Assembly (NCBI RefSeq): GCF_017982655.1
Contig: NZ_JABXYX010000040.1
Span: 1-59,789, forward strand
Source of the DNA: Brasilonema sp. CT11
GTDB lineage: Bacteria; Cyanobacteriota; Cyanobacteriia; Cyanobacteriales; Nostocaceae
Direction of reading: 5' to 3'
Length of the DNA stretch: 59,789 bases
The first letter of the stretch is position 1, and the number at the start of each line of letters is the position of its first letter. Below are positions 7,463 to 15,381 of this stretch, in pieces. Below the pieces are notes generated by a model, which worked only from the letters and a program-made list of their open reading frames with translations, did no database searches and was not told where the DNA came from. A program made the translations under genes and the position numbers.

Positions 7463-8584
7463 ATGGAAATGATGATTGAAGATTTGATGGAGAAGTTGAT
7501 AGAAATGGGTGGCTCGGATATGCATTTATCCGCAGGTTTGCCTCCTTATTTTCGCCTCAGTGGCAAACTGATACCTATTGGCAACCTGCCATTGTCGGCA
7601 GAGCAGTGTCAATGGTTGATTTTCAGTATGCTCAATAACTCCCAGCGTCGAATCTTAGAGGAAAATTGGGAGTTAGATTGTTCTTATGGTATTAGGGGAT
7701 TGGCTCGTTTTCGGGTTAATGTTTACAAAGAACGTGGTGCTTATGCCGCTTGTTTGCGGGCGTTAAGTTCCAAAACTCCAAACTTTGAAAAATTAGGTTT
7801 GCCAGATGTTGTACGAGAAATGTCAGAAAAACCAAGGGGATTAATTTTGGTAACTGGTCCCACAGGTTCTGGTAAAACAACGACTCTAGCTGCTGTTATT
7901 GACTTGATTAATCGCACTCGCTCAGAGCATATTTTGACAGTTGAAGATCCAATTGAATTTGTGTATGAACCGATTAAAAGTGTGATTCATCAAAGGCAAC
8001 TTGGCGAGGATACGAAAAGCTTTGCCAATGCTTTAAGAGCAGCGTTGCGGGAAGACCCAGATATCATTTTGGTGGGTGAAATGCGCGATTTGGAAACTAT
8101 TTCCTTGGCGATTTCCGCTGCGGAAACAGGACACTTGGTTTTTGGAACTTTGCACACGAGTTCAGCCGCACAAACTGTAGATAGAATTATTGACGTTTTT
8201 CCATCAGAAAAACAAACTCAAGTACGAGTGCAGTTGTCGAATTCCCTGGTGGCGGTATTTAGTCAAACTTTGGTTCCTCAAAAAAATCCTAAACCAGGCG
8301 AGTTTGGTCAAGTGATGGCTCAAGAAATTATGGTTGTGACTCCTGCTATTTCTAACTTAATTCGTGAAGGAAAAACATCTCAAATTTACTCTGCTATTCA
8401 AATTGGTGGAAAAATGGGGATGCAGACTTTAGAAAAGGTTTTAGCAGATTTATATAAGGCAGGAGTTATCTCTTTGGAAGATGCAATCTCTAAAACTTCT
8501 AAGCCGGATGAGATTAAGCGTCTTATCGGTAGTGCAGCACTACTAGCTGGAACAAGAGCAGGAGTAGCAGTCAAAGCACATTAA
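7463..8584 (+). CDS. pilT: type IV pilus retraction ATPase PilT
   Basis: PilT powers pilus retraction, needed for twitching, phototaxis and DNA uptake. The 373 residues contain Walker A GPTGSGKTTT (about 132), VEDPIEF, Walker B DIILVGEMRD (about 200), the His box TLHTSSAAQTVDRIID, and near 294 AISNLIREGK, the PilT-specific AIRNLIRE motif that separates it from PilB. An AAGGAAG ribosome site lies 11 bases before ATG 7463. A 170-bp spacer with short A-rich and repeat-like sequence separates it from pilB. Confidence 0.95.
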   Translation: MEMMIEDLMEKLIEMGGSDMHLSAGLPPYFRLSGKLIPIGNLPLSAEQCQWLIFSMLNNSQRRILEENWELDCSYGIRGLARFRVNVYKERGAYAACLRALSSKTPNFEKLGLPDVVREMSEKPRGLILVTGPTGSGKTTTLAAVIDLINRTRSEHILTVEDPIEFVYEPIKSVIHQRQLGEDTKSFANALRAALREDPDIILVGEMRDLETISLAISAAETGHLVFGTLHTSSAAQTVDRIIDVFPSEKQTQVRVQLSNSLVAVFSQTLVPQKNPKPGEFGQVMAQEIMVVTPAISNLIREGKTSQIYSAIQIGGKMGMQTLEKVLADLYKAGVISLEDAISKTSKPDEIKRLIGSAALLAGTRAGVAVKAH

Positions 8585-8586
8585 AA

Positions 8587-8629
8587 CACAGGGAACACAA
8601 CGACCGTGCTCAGTGCATCGCTCTTAATA
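8587..8629. repeat. 43-bp dispersed repeat, inverted copy at 12011-12053
   Basis: The sequence from CAGGGAACACAACGACCGTG to GCATCGCTCTTAA just after pilT recurs as its reverse complement at 12011-12053, nearly identical. It is non-coding at both places. Confidence 0.8.
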
Positions 8630-8694
8630 GGGTAGAAGGGGCACTTTCAATCAACAAGCAGTCCTGCTTGGGGGCTGTGAGTTTGTTATTTTTC

Positions 8695-8726
8695 AATTTT
8701 GAATTTTGAATTTTGAATTTTGAATT
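8695..8726. repeat. short tandem repeat (AATTTTG)n
   Basis: Four units of the heptamer AATTTTG and a partial fifth end just before the pilC start codon at 8734. This is the STRR type common in heterocystous cyanobacteria. It occupies the place of a ribosome binding site for pilC. Confidence 0.9.
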
Positions 8727-8733
8727 GCTTTAT

Positions 8734-9945
8734 ATGCCAACATTTGTTGCTCGTGTTAAGGACTCGCGAGGAAAATCGAAAAGAGAAAAAGTTGTGGCTA
8801 ATTCCTTAGCTCAAGCTCATATTTATCTTAGGCAACAGGGTTATATTGTACAAGAAATCAAAAAAGAATCTCAAGGCTTTGACTTTCAACAACTTAAAAC
8901 AAAATTTATGTATGTTTCCGTGAAGGATAAAGCCGTATTTTCTCGTCAATTTGCTGCTTTGGTGAATGCAGGAGTGGCAATTGTGAGAAGTCTGAGTGTG
9001 TTAGGCCAGCAGTGTAGCAATCCTAAACTGAAACAAGCGATTTTGGGTATTAATATTGATGTACAAAGTGGTATGAATCTTTCTGAGGCGATGCGGAAAT
9101 ATCCTGATTGCTTTGATGGTTTATATGTCAGTATGGTTGAGGCTGGGGAAGTCGGTGGTGTTTTGGATGAAGTGCTAAATCGTTTAGCCAAGTTGTTGGA
9201 GGATATTGCTCGATTACAAAACCAAATTAAGTCAGCATTGGCTTATCCTGTTGTTGTGGGATTTTTGGCGATCGCCATCTTTCTTGCTATGACGATTTTT
9301 ATCATCCCTATTTTTGCCAATATTTATAAAGAATTGGGTACTGAGCTACCTGCTTTGACGCAATTTATGCTACAGCTAAGTGAAGTGTTAAGAAGTTCTT
9401 GGCTTTTGGTGATTATCGGCGTTATCACAGCAGGTATCGCCTATCGACTATACTACAAAAGTCAGGCTGGACGTGAAACCATAGACCGTCTTTTACTGAA
9501 GATACCGTTGTTTGGCGAGTTAGTTCAAAAATCATCAGTTGCCCGTTTTAGCCGTACCTTTGGTTCTTTGACTCGTTCAGGAGTACCAATTCTGACTTCG
9601 TTGGAAATTGTGCGGGATACGTCAGGAAACCACGTGGTTGCTAAGGCTATCGATACTGCGCGTGTAGAAATTCAACAAGGAGGTATGATTAGCATTGCCT
9701 TGCAAAAAGAGAAAGTTTTTCCTCCAATGGCAATTCAGATGATTAGTATCGCAGAAGAAACTGGTGAATTAGATACTATGTTGATGAAAATTGCCGATTT
9801 CTACGAAGATGAAGTCGAACAAACAGTCAAAGCACTAACCAGCATTTTGGAACCGATTATGATTGTCGTTTTGGGGGGGATGATTGGTACGATTTTGCTG
9901 TCTATGTATCTGCCTATGTTTAACGTGTTTGATAAGCTTGGTTAA
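8734..9945 (+). CDS. pilC: type IV pilus inner-membrane platform protein PilC
   Basis: PilC is the polytopic membrane protein that couples PilB and PilT to pilin assembly. The 403 residues contain two T2SSF domains (about 65-190 and 265-390), each with a cytoplasmic helical bundle, and membrane segments around VVVGFLAIAIFLAMTIFII, WLLVIIGVITAGIAY and the C-terminal PIMIVVLGGMIGTILLSMYL. The open frame begins at a TTG inside the preceding tandem repeat, but ATG 8734 (MPTFVARVKD) matches the usual N-terminus. It completes the pilB-pilT-pilC group. Confidence 0.93.
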   Translation: MPTFVARVKDSRGKSKREKVVANSLAQAHIYLRQQGYIVQEIKKESQGFDFQQLKTKFMYVSVKDKAVFSRQFAALVNAGVAIVRSLSVLGQQCSNPKLKQAILGINIDVQSGMNLSEAMRKYPDCFDGLYVSMVEAGEVGGVLDEVLNRLAKLLEDIARLQNQIKSALAYPVVVGFLAIAIFLAMTIFIIPIFANIYKELGTELPALTQFMLQLSEVLRSSWLLVIIGVITAGIAYRLYYKSQAGRETIDRLLLKIPLFGELVQKSSVARFSRTFGSLTRSGVPILTSLEIVRDTSGNHVVAKAIDTARVEIQQGGMISIALQKEKVFPPMAIQMISIAEETGELDTMLMKIADFYEDEVEQTVKALTSILEPIMIVVLGGMIGTILLSMYLPMFNVFDKLG

Positions 9946-10036
9946 TTATCAGTTATCAGTTATCAGTTACCAGTTATCAGGTAGGAAACGGAGTTTACTG
10001 TTCACTATTCACTGTTCACTGTTCACTGCTCACTGT
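9946..10036. repeat. two adjacent heptamer tandem repeats between pilC and rsmE
   Basis: TTATCAG-type units run from 9946 to about 9981 and ACTGTTC-type units from about 9993 to 10036. They fill the spacer up to the rsmE start and are STRR elements. Confidence 0.85.
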
Positions 10037-10043
10037 TGATATC

Positions 10044-10856
10044 ATGTCACAACTGCAACGAATCGCAATAGCACCATCCCAATTTCAACAAGAACAAATA
10101 TTGCTGACGAAAGAGCAACAACATTATCTGGAACGTGTTTTGCGGTTGCGCGAGGGCGATCGCTTTATTGCAATAAATGGCAAGGGTAAATGGTGGTTGG
10201 CGCAGTTGGAAGGAGAAAAAGCACAAATTTTAGAGTCGCTAACGGTGGAAACGGAGTTACCCGTATCCATAACGTTGATGGTAGCCTTGCCCAAAGGAAA
10301 TGGATTTGATGATGTGGTGCGGTGTTGTACTGAGTTAGGAGTCGCAGTTATTGCCCCGGTTGTGAGCGATCGCACTTTACTTCATCCCAGTTCTCAAAAA
10401 CTCGAACGCTGGCTGCGCATTGCACAAGAAGCTGCTGAGCAATCAGAGCGTTCTTTTGTGCCTACAATATTAGAACCTGTTTCTTTTAGTACTAGTCTTG
10501 CCACAGGGACAGCAAATTACCCTTCGGGGAGAACCTCCGGTTCCGCTGCGCTAACGCAGTCGCCTCTGTCGGGAAACCCTCCTACAGCGCTGTCTCACCG
10601 TTACATTTGTGAGGCTCGTGGCAGTTATCCTCATTTAACAGAGGCAATCAATCAAGTTTCTACAGGATCTGATATTATCATTGCCACTGGACCAGAGGGA
10701 GGATGGACAGATAAAGAATTGAAGCACGCTATTGACGCTGGATTTCAACCTGTTTCCCTCGGGCGTCGCATCTTGCGAGCAGTCACAGCCCCAATTGTTG
10801 CCTTATCTGTTGTCGCTGCACAGTTAGAATCGGTGGCTTTCAATTCTACAAGCTGA
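10044..10856 (+). CDS. rsmE: 16S rRNA (uracil-1498-N3)-methyltransferase
   Basis: RsmE methylates U1498 in the decoding region of 16S rRNA using S-adenosylmethionine. The 270 residues contain an N-terminal PUA-like domain (LTKEQQHYLERVLRLREGD) and a SPOUT knot domain with ALPKGNGFDDVVRCCTELGV, IIIATGPEGGWTDKEL and SLGRRILRAVTAPIVAL. Between about residues 155 and 185 is a low-complexity stretch (PSGRTSGSAALTQSPLSGNP) not expected in the family. It is encoded by a GC-rich palindromic repeat that kept the frame. The flanking family sequence is complete, so the enzyme may still work. Confidence 0.93.
   Translation: MSQLQRIAIAPSQFQQEQILLTKEQQHYLERVLRLREGDRFIAINGKGKWWLAQLEGEKAQILESLTVETELPVSITLMVALPKGNGFDDVVRCCTELGVAVIAPVVSDRTLLHPSSQKLERWLRIAQEAAEQSERSFVPTILEPVSFSTSLATGTANYPSGRTSGSAALTQSPLSGNPPTALSHRYICEARGSYPHLTEAINQVSTGSDIIIATGPEGGWTDKELKHAIDAGFQPVSLGRRILRAVTAPIVALSVVAAQLESVAFNSTS
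10505..10600. repeat. palindromic repeat inserted in frame within rsmE
   Basis: This GC-rich stretch (CCTTCGGGGAGAACCTCCGG, then CTGCGCTAACGCAG) resembles the small repeats scattered through this window, and interrupts the conserved rsmE reading frame without shifting it. Confidence 0.7.
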
Positions 10857-10989
10857 AAATAATATACCTTTTGCGTGAATAACTTAAAATATAATACCGA
10901 ATCTTTTTTATAAAACTTGTTACTTTATTATCAAGCTCATCTAATTAACAGTAGGGTGAGCAACGCCCACCCTAAACAAAATCCAAAGG

Positions 10990-11673
10990 CTACTTAGAGG
11001 TTTTCACTTGATTTGCCATGTCTAAGAAAGAACTCATGTTCGCACCGGGACGACGACGACCATTGCTAGTATTAGGTACAGCAAGATATTTTGGTGCAAA
11101 AGTCGTTTCAGCTGGCTCCTTTTGAATTATTGCTTTGGCTTTTTGTGAGTTCACAGGCTCAGGCTTAGCACCAACTGAACCCTGTGTTAACTGAACATTA
11201 GGTCTTCCCTGAGCAGCAGCATCTTTTGTTCCATTGTTTGTGTCTGCTTGTTTTGGGGCAGGCTTAGGTGTTTTCTTAGCCTTGGGTGCGCCTGGTTTAA
11301 CGGCTTCTTGAGCCTTGGGTGCGGGTGGTTTAACGGCTTCTTGAGCCTTGGGTCCGCCTGGTTTAACAGCTTCTTGAGCCTTGGGTCCGCCTAGTTTAAC
11401 GGTTTGTTGAGGCTTGGATGTGAGTGGTTCAACGGCTTCTTGAGCTTTCGCGACTACTGATCCAACCGCTTCCTGAGCTTTCGATGTGACTGGTTCAACT
11501 GCTTCTTGAGCTTTCGATACTACCGATCCAACCGCTTCCTGAGCTTTCGATACTGCTTCTTTGGTTGCTTCGGCGGCTTCATCGAGTTCGAGGAAGTAGC
11601 CATTCTTGTTTCCAGCGAAAAGCCCCTTAAAGAAATTCACAATCCCATTGATTAAATTTTTGATAAAACCCAT
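10990..11673 (-). CDS. hypothetical protein with hendecad KAQEAV repeats
   Basis: This 227-residue protein begins with an amphipathic or hydrophobic helix (MGFIKNLINGIVNFFKGLF), then a GYFLELDEA motif. Nine units of an 11-residue repeat follow (about 40-140): early units read KAQEAVGSVVS, later ones KAQEAVKPGGP. Eleven-residue repeats of this kind form amphipathic helices in LEA-like and apolipoprotein-like proteins. The later proline/glycine-rich units would instead be flexible. The tail is basic and ends NMSSFLDMANQVKTSK. The N-terminal helix could anchor it to a membrane. I cannot name the function. It stands alone, divergent from the lipase gene downstream. Confidence 0.75.
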   Translation of the reverse strand: MGFIKNLINGIVNFFKGLFAGNKNGYFLELDEAAEATKEAVSKAQEAVGSVVSKAQEAVEPVTSKAQEAVGSVVAKAQEAVEPLTSKPQQTVKLGGPKAQEAVKPGGPKAQEAVKPPAPKAQEAVKPGAPKAKKTPKPAPKQADTNNGTKDAAAQGRPNVQLTQGSVGAKPEPVNSQKAKAIIQKEPAETTFAPKYLAVPNTSNGRRRPGANMSSFLDMANQVKTSK

Positions 11674-12154
11674 AATTACAAATTCTCCTGCCTCTTATAC
11701 TTGGAATGTGACCGTAATTCGATTGAAAATCACGGAATATTTTTAATTTTTATCAAGATATTCTTGACTTACCCACTCGTCTGTACAACCAGTTACGGTG
11801 ACAGCCTTCATAGGTTTTTTCATAACGAAAGTGGCTGTAGCTGAACAGGGCTAGTGCTTTTCACTCTGTACTTTCAGGCACTCGCCACCAAATAAACAGT
11901 CAGACTTAATTATTAAATTTTACTGTAACTTGAGGCAATTTTTTGAGACTCTGCTTCAAAAAACTTAACTTGAACTTTCAGAGATACGTATCAACTCTTG
12001 AAAGCACCTGTTAAGAGCGATGCACTGAGCACGGTCGTTGTGTTCCCTGTTCCCTTCAAACCAATACGGAGATTGTCATAGCTTTTTTGCAAACGGCGAT
12101 TATACTCGACTAAATTAGAAAAAGATAGGACTTAACATTATTTAGTATTAGTAA
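11674..12154. other. intergenic region between the repeat protein and the lipase
   Basis: These 480 bases contain upstream regions of two divergent genes and the 43-bp dispersed repeat at 12011-12053 (inverse of 8587-8629). No further gene or clear promoter was recognised. Confidence 0.6.
12011..12053. repeat. 43-bp dispersed repeat, inverted copy of 8587-8629
   Basis: TTAAGAGCGATGCACTGAGC and onward is the reverse complement of the segment just after pilT. The pair encloses pilC, rsmE and the hendecad protein. Confidence 0.8.
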
Positions 12155-12832
12155 ATGAATAACGTCAAAAAACAGCGAAATCCAGTGCTATTGGTACACG
12201 GTCTTTTTGATACAGGTCGAGTTTTCGATAATATGATTCCGTACTTGAACCACAGAGGTTGGACGGTGTATGACCTAGATTTAGTACCAAACAATGGCAA
12301 TATCGGTCTTGACACCTTAGCTCAGCAAGTGGCTGATTATATTGATGCTACTTTTGAACCAGAACAACCCTTGGATTTAGTCGGCTTCAGCATGGGAGGT
12401 ATCGTTAGCCGTTATTACGTCCAACGACTGGGAGGAATCAACCGTGTGGAGCGGTTTGTTACCATTTCAGCACCCCATAATGGCACTTGGATTGCCTACT
12501 GTAGCCAAGGTGTTGGTTGCATTCAAATGCGTCCTGATAGTGTTCTGTTGCAAGATTTGAATCAGGATGTTGAGATGTTAAGACAGATTGATTTTACCTC
12601 TATCTGGACACCTTATGATTTGATGATTGTCCCTGCGAGTAGTTCGCAAATGTCTGTGGGACGCGAAGTGATAGTACCAGTTTTAAATCACTCCTGGATG
12701 CTAAGCGATTCCAGAAGTTTGGCTGCGGTGGCAGAGGCGTTGACAATTCAAAATTCAACATCGACTGCGTCCCGGTGCGCTAACAACATTCAGAAGACAC
12801 AACCCAGTACTGAGAAGTCTTCTATTTATTGA
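12155..12832 (+). CDS. esterase/lipase of the alpha/beta-hydrolase fold
   Basis: The 225-residue protein begins with NPVLLVHGLFDTGRVFDNM (the HG oxyanion motif). It has the nucleophile elbow GFSMGG at about residue 80, an acid in PYDLMIVP and a late histidine in LNHSWML. This is the lipase class 2/EstA-like family that hydrolyses carboxyl esters or triacylglycerols. No signal peptide is seen, so it is probably cytoplasmic. The C-terminal 25 residues after AVAEALT are unlike the family and may derive from a repeat. Confidence 0.85.
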   Translation: MNNVKKQRNPVLLVHGLFDTGRVFDNMIPYLNHRGWTVYDLDLVPNNGNIGLDTLAQQVADYIDATFEPEQPLDLVGFSMGGIVSRYYVQRLGGINRVERFVTISAPHNGTWIAYCSQGVGCIQMRPDSVLLQDLNQDVEMLRQIDFTSIWTPYDLMIVPASSSQMSVGREVIVPVLNHSWMLSDSRSLAAVAEALTIQNSTSTASRCANNIQKTQPSTEKSSIY

Positions 12833-12859
12833 CAAAATGCCATAAAAATGCGTGGTAAG

Positions 12860-13321
12860 TTAAAGGCGATGCTCCACCAGAAGGCTCCCTGCTGGAGCAT
12901 CGCCAATTTGGGTATACTCAGCACTCCCAAAAATTGCTTCAGGATAACGGTAATACTTTAACTCCATTAAGTTATAAAAAGGGTCTTCTAAAAAGAAAGT
13001 GCGATGTTCTAGGGCAGAACCAACAAAGCGGTGTTTCGGTTCTTCCCTAAAAAGGAGTTGTCGCTGTTGCGCCCTTGCGAGTAAGTTCTCCCAATCATGT
13101 TCTAAAGTAAAAATTAGCCCAAAGTGTCTTGGGTATATCCCGCGTTGGGGTGTAAGTGGTTCTTTTGTGACGTGAGCTACCAGTTGATGACCGTAGAGAT
13201 TGAGAATTAGGGCGTTGCGGTTTTCCCGTCCAGGAGTGCAGCCTAAACCATCGACATAATATGCTTTTGTCTGGGCAATGTCTGTGACAGGAAAAGCAAG
13301 ATGGAATAACGTTTGGTTCAT
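12860..13321 (-). CDS. VOC-family (glyoxalase-like) protein, copy 1
   Basis: The 153 residues form a glyoxalase/bleomycin-resistance fold: FHLAFPVTDIAQTKAYYVDG at the start, then paired beta-alpha-beta modules with HFGLIFTLEHDWENL, HRTFFLEDPFYNLMELKYY. VOC proteins are metal enzymes or binding proteins; the substrate is unknown. A nearly identical second copy lies at 17872-18423; the difference lies mainly in the last residues. The C-terminus runs over a hairpin repeat (12866-12903), so the tail GDAPAGSLLVEHRL is encoded by that repeat. Confidence 0.85.
   Translation of the reverse strand: MNQTLFHLAFPVTDIAQTKAYYVDGLGCTPGRENRNALILNLYGHQLVAHVTKEPLTPQRGIYPRHFGLIFTLEHDWENLLARAQQRQLLFREEPKHRFVGSALEHRTFFLEDPFYNLMELKYYRYPEAIFGSAEYTQIGDAPAGSLLVEHRL
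12866..12903. repeat. hairpin repeat at the end of VOC copy 1
   Basis: Arms GCGATGCTCCA (12866-12876) and TGGAGCATCGC (12893-12903) are perfectly complementary around a 16-base loop. The hairpin overlaps the last codons of the VOC gene and could also aid termination. Confidence 0.7.
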
Positions 13322-13382
13322 TGCTTGTGTGGGTTAAGACTCCCTCAAGTTTTACCAGATGGAAGTTGTGCTAAAGTCCCTT
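12874..13382. repeat. direct repeat A (VOC gene), about 509 bp, partner at 17976-18484
   Basis: The whole VOC gene plus about 60 bp upstream is duplicated with only scattered mismatches at 17976-18484 in the same orientation, an offset of 5102 bases. The segment between them holds a hydrolase, HigBA and the AraC/SnoaL/NmrA genes. Confidence 0.9.
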
Positions 13383-13409
13383 ACACCAGCCATTTTAGAG
13401 CATCAACCC

Positions 13410-14336
13410 ATGAGAAAGTTCATTATTCAACTATTTCTCGTCATTCTGGTAGTAAGTGGATCGATAGGGTATATGTTTGTGAATCGCGCAACGCCTGCCT
13501 CAAGCTGCACAATCGCAAGCCTTACTGCACAGATCGGCAACGGTACATTGTCCTACAGTCAAGTGGGGAAAGGGCAGGTGGGGAACGGGCGCTCGATTCT
13601 ACTGTTGCATGGTTTATTTGCTGACAAGGAGCAGTGGAACACCATGATGTGTCGGCTGTCTGAGGTGGGCTATCGGGCGATCGCCCCAGATTTACCGGGC
13701 TATGGCAACAGTAACGGTTTTACTTTGAGGGACTATGCTCTGGAGAACCAAACAACACTCCTACATGAGTTGATGGAGAAATTGGGGATTAAGTCTTTTG
13801 ATCTAGCGGGTAGCTCGATGGGGGGAGCGATCGCTCACCTGTATGCTCAACGTTACCCAAACCAAGTACGTAGCCTCGCCTTTATCGGTTCACCATTAGG
13901 CATTGTTGATTGGGCAAACAGTTTCAAAGAAGCAATATTCCAAGGCATCAACCCCTTTATTCCAATTACCAAAGAACAGTTTGCTCTGGAGATCAGCCTG
14001 CTTTTCTTCACCCCTCCTACGATTGCTGATTCTGTCATAGCAGAGAAAGTCAACGATTACATTACTCGCAACCAACATTACCAGCAGGTTTGGGATATTG
14101 TAAATCTCTATGATGATATTCTCTGTCAGGGTGTACCAACTCAACTTCCCACATTCACTATTTGGGGCGAGGAGGACAAGATTTACGACATTCGTGGGGC
14201 TAATCGACTGCAAGAGTGTATTGCAGGTGCAAAAGTGATTCAGTTGCCCAAAGCAGGACATCTAGTCCTGATAGAAAATGCAGATGAGGCAGCTTCAAAA
14301 TATGTGGAGTTTTTGCAAACTGCCAGAGGCAGATAG
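13410..14336 (+). CDS. alpha/beta-hydrolase with N-terminal membrane or signal segment
   Basis: From ATG 13410 the 308-residue protein begins MRKFIIQLFLVILVVSGSIG, a signal peptide or membrane anchor, so it acts outside or at the membrane. The hydrolase core has LLLHGLFADKEQW, the nucleophile elbow GSSMGG, the acid near WGEEDKIYD and the histidine in KAGHLVLIE. It resembles MhpC-like or haloperoxidase-like hydrolases; substrate unknown. An upstream in-frame ATG at 13359 lies in the duplicated VOC upstream DNA and would bury the signal, so 13410 is preferred. Confidence 0.85.
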   Translation: MRKFIIQLFLVILVVSGSIGYMFVNRATPASSCTIASLTAQIGNGTLSYSQVGKGQVGNGRSILLLHGLFADKEQWNTMMCRLSEVGYRAIAPDLPGYGNSNGFTLRDYALENQTTLLHELMEKLGIKSFDLAGSSMGGAIAHLYAQRYPNQVRSLAFIGSPLGIVDWANSFKEAIFQGINPFIPITKEQFALEISLLFFTPPTIADSVIAEKVNDYITRNQHYQQVWDIVNLYDDILCQGVPTQLPTFTIWGEEDKIYDIRGANRLQECIAGAKVIQLPKAGHLVLIENADEAASKYVEFLQTARGR

Positions 14337-14350
14337 AATAATTGACACTT

Positions 14351-14421
14351 CCACGGCTACGGAAATATCGCTACGCTGCTTACAGCGCGGCTACGCCTAA
14401 CATTTCCGTTAAAAGCCGTGG
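14351..14421. repeat. long imperfect hairpin, possibly IS200/IS605-type end relic
   Basis: CCACGGCT at 14351 pairs with AGCCGTGG at 14414-14421, and ACGGAAAT pairs with ATTTCCGT inside. It is followed by GATTCTTGG. Such stem plus GATTCTTG ends are typical of IS605-like right ends and their miniature derivatives; no transposase is nearby. Confidence 0.5.
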
Positions 14422-14507
14422 GATTCTTGGTTCATCCAGTCCACTTATCATGATCAGTTTCCCAATCATGCCAGAGGTGGGGTGGAAAAGAAAGTCAATT
14501 GCCAAGT

Positions 14508-14837
14508 TTAATGGGAAATGACTGTTATTTTGGCATAATTACGGTTTTCCGGTTTAGGTTTTACTACTATTTCCACATCATTACCTAGAACATTTAAAAA
14601 ATGAAGTAACCTATCAGTCGAAAAACCTGCAAGTTTACCTCTGCTTAACGCAGAAACTTTTGGTTGGTCGATGCCTAATATTTCACCCGCTTGAATTTGT
14701 GTTAGTTGTCGAAAATTAATAGTCTCACTGATTTTACGTGCTAATTGAGCCTTTACTAACCTTTCTTCAGGATTGGGAAGATCTAAATCAGCAAATACAT
14801 TTCCACTGCCAACATAGACGTTATTTTCTTCAGTCAC
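14508..14837 (-). CDS. higA: XRE-family antitoxin (HigA-like)
   Basis: The 109 residues contain a helix-turn-helix (LTQIQAGEILGIDQPKVSALSRG) of the HTH_37/XRE type and the linker LAGFSTDRLLHFLNVLGNDVEI, typical of HigA partners of Gp49-like toxins. It lies downstream of the toxin gene on the same strand with a four-base overlap, the reversed toxin-first order characteristic of higBA. It likely neutralises the toxin and represses the operon. Confidence 0.85.
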   Translation of the reverse strand: MTEENNVYVGSGNVFADLDLPNPEERLVKAQLARKISETINFRQLTQIQAGEILGIDQPKVSALSRGKLAGFSTDRLLHFLNVLGNDVEIVVKPKPENRNYAKITVISH

Positions 14838-15220
14838 TCTACCACTCCTTTAAGTTTAGTAATTTCTTTTAAATAATCTTCTTGCGCTTTCTTTAGTCTC
14901 CGTTTTATTAATTCAACATCTTGTTGTGGTGTAGCAATACCATGTTTCGACTTTTTTTGAAAAGCATGTAAGAGGTATACAAAACCTGCAAACTTGACAG
15001 TGTATATTGCTCGGTATGTATCTCCATCAAAATCATCTACAATTTCTAAAACTCCGGTTCCTTTGAATCCGTGTAAAGGTTTTGCATCAGGATGCTTTTC
15101 ACCATGTTGAGCCAAATCAAGTGCATAACCCATTACATCTTGTACATCATCGGGAAACTCTTTTAAATCATCTAAAGCACTTCCAATCCATTTGAGAGGT
15201 TTTTCCTGTTTCTGGGTCAT
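14834..15220 (-). CDS. higB: HigB-like toxin (phage Gp49-like, RelE superfamily)
   Basis: This 128-residue protein shows the Gp49-like/HigB pattern: KPLKWIGSALDDLKEFPDDV, KPLHGFKGTGVLEIVDDFDG, DTYRAIYTVKFAGFVYLLHAF and a basic FQKKSKHG. Family members cleave ribosome-bound mRNA. It is the first gene of the higBA operon; the stop overlaps the antitoxin start. The module seems intact. Confidence 0.88.
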   Translation of the reverse strand: MTQKQEKPLKWIGSALDDLKEFPDDVQDVMGYALDLAQHGEKHPDAKPLHGFKGTGVLEIVDDFDGDTYRAIYTVKFAGFVYLLHAFQKKSKHGIATPQQDVELIKRRLKKAQEDYLKEITKLKGVVE

Positions 15221-15381
15221 ACATTCAGTATGCTAAATTAGGCATATTTTGTCAATAAGTAGATTTTAGGAAATTTTACTACCTATAGACTTTGTAAATC
15301 GGCAATAACTCAAGCAACACTCCTGTCAGCAAATTTCAGATCGCCATTTTGCTAATCTAGGAGTGGTGCTGGGTCAAATGG

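Noticed and set aside
8695-10036. Heptamer repeats considered as CRISPR-like arrays
   Set aside because: Units of seven bases are directly tandem without spacers; these are short tandem repeats.
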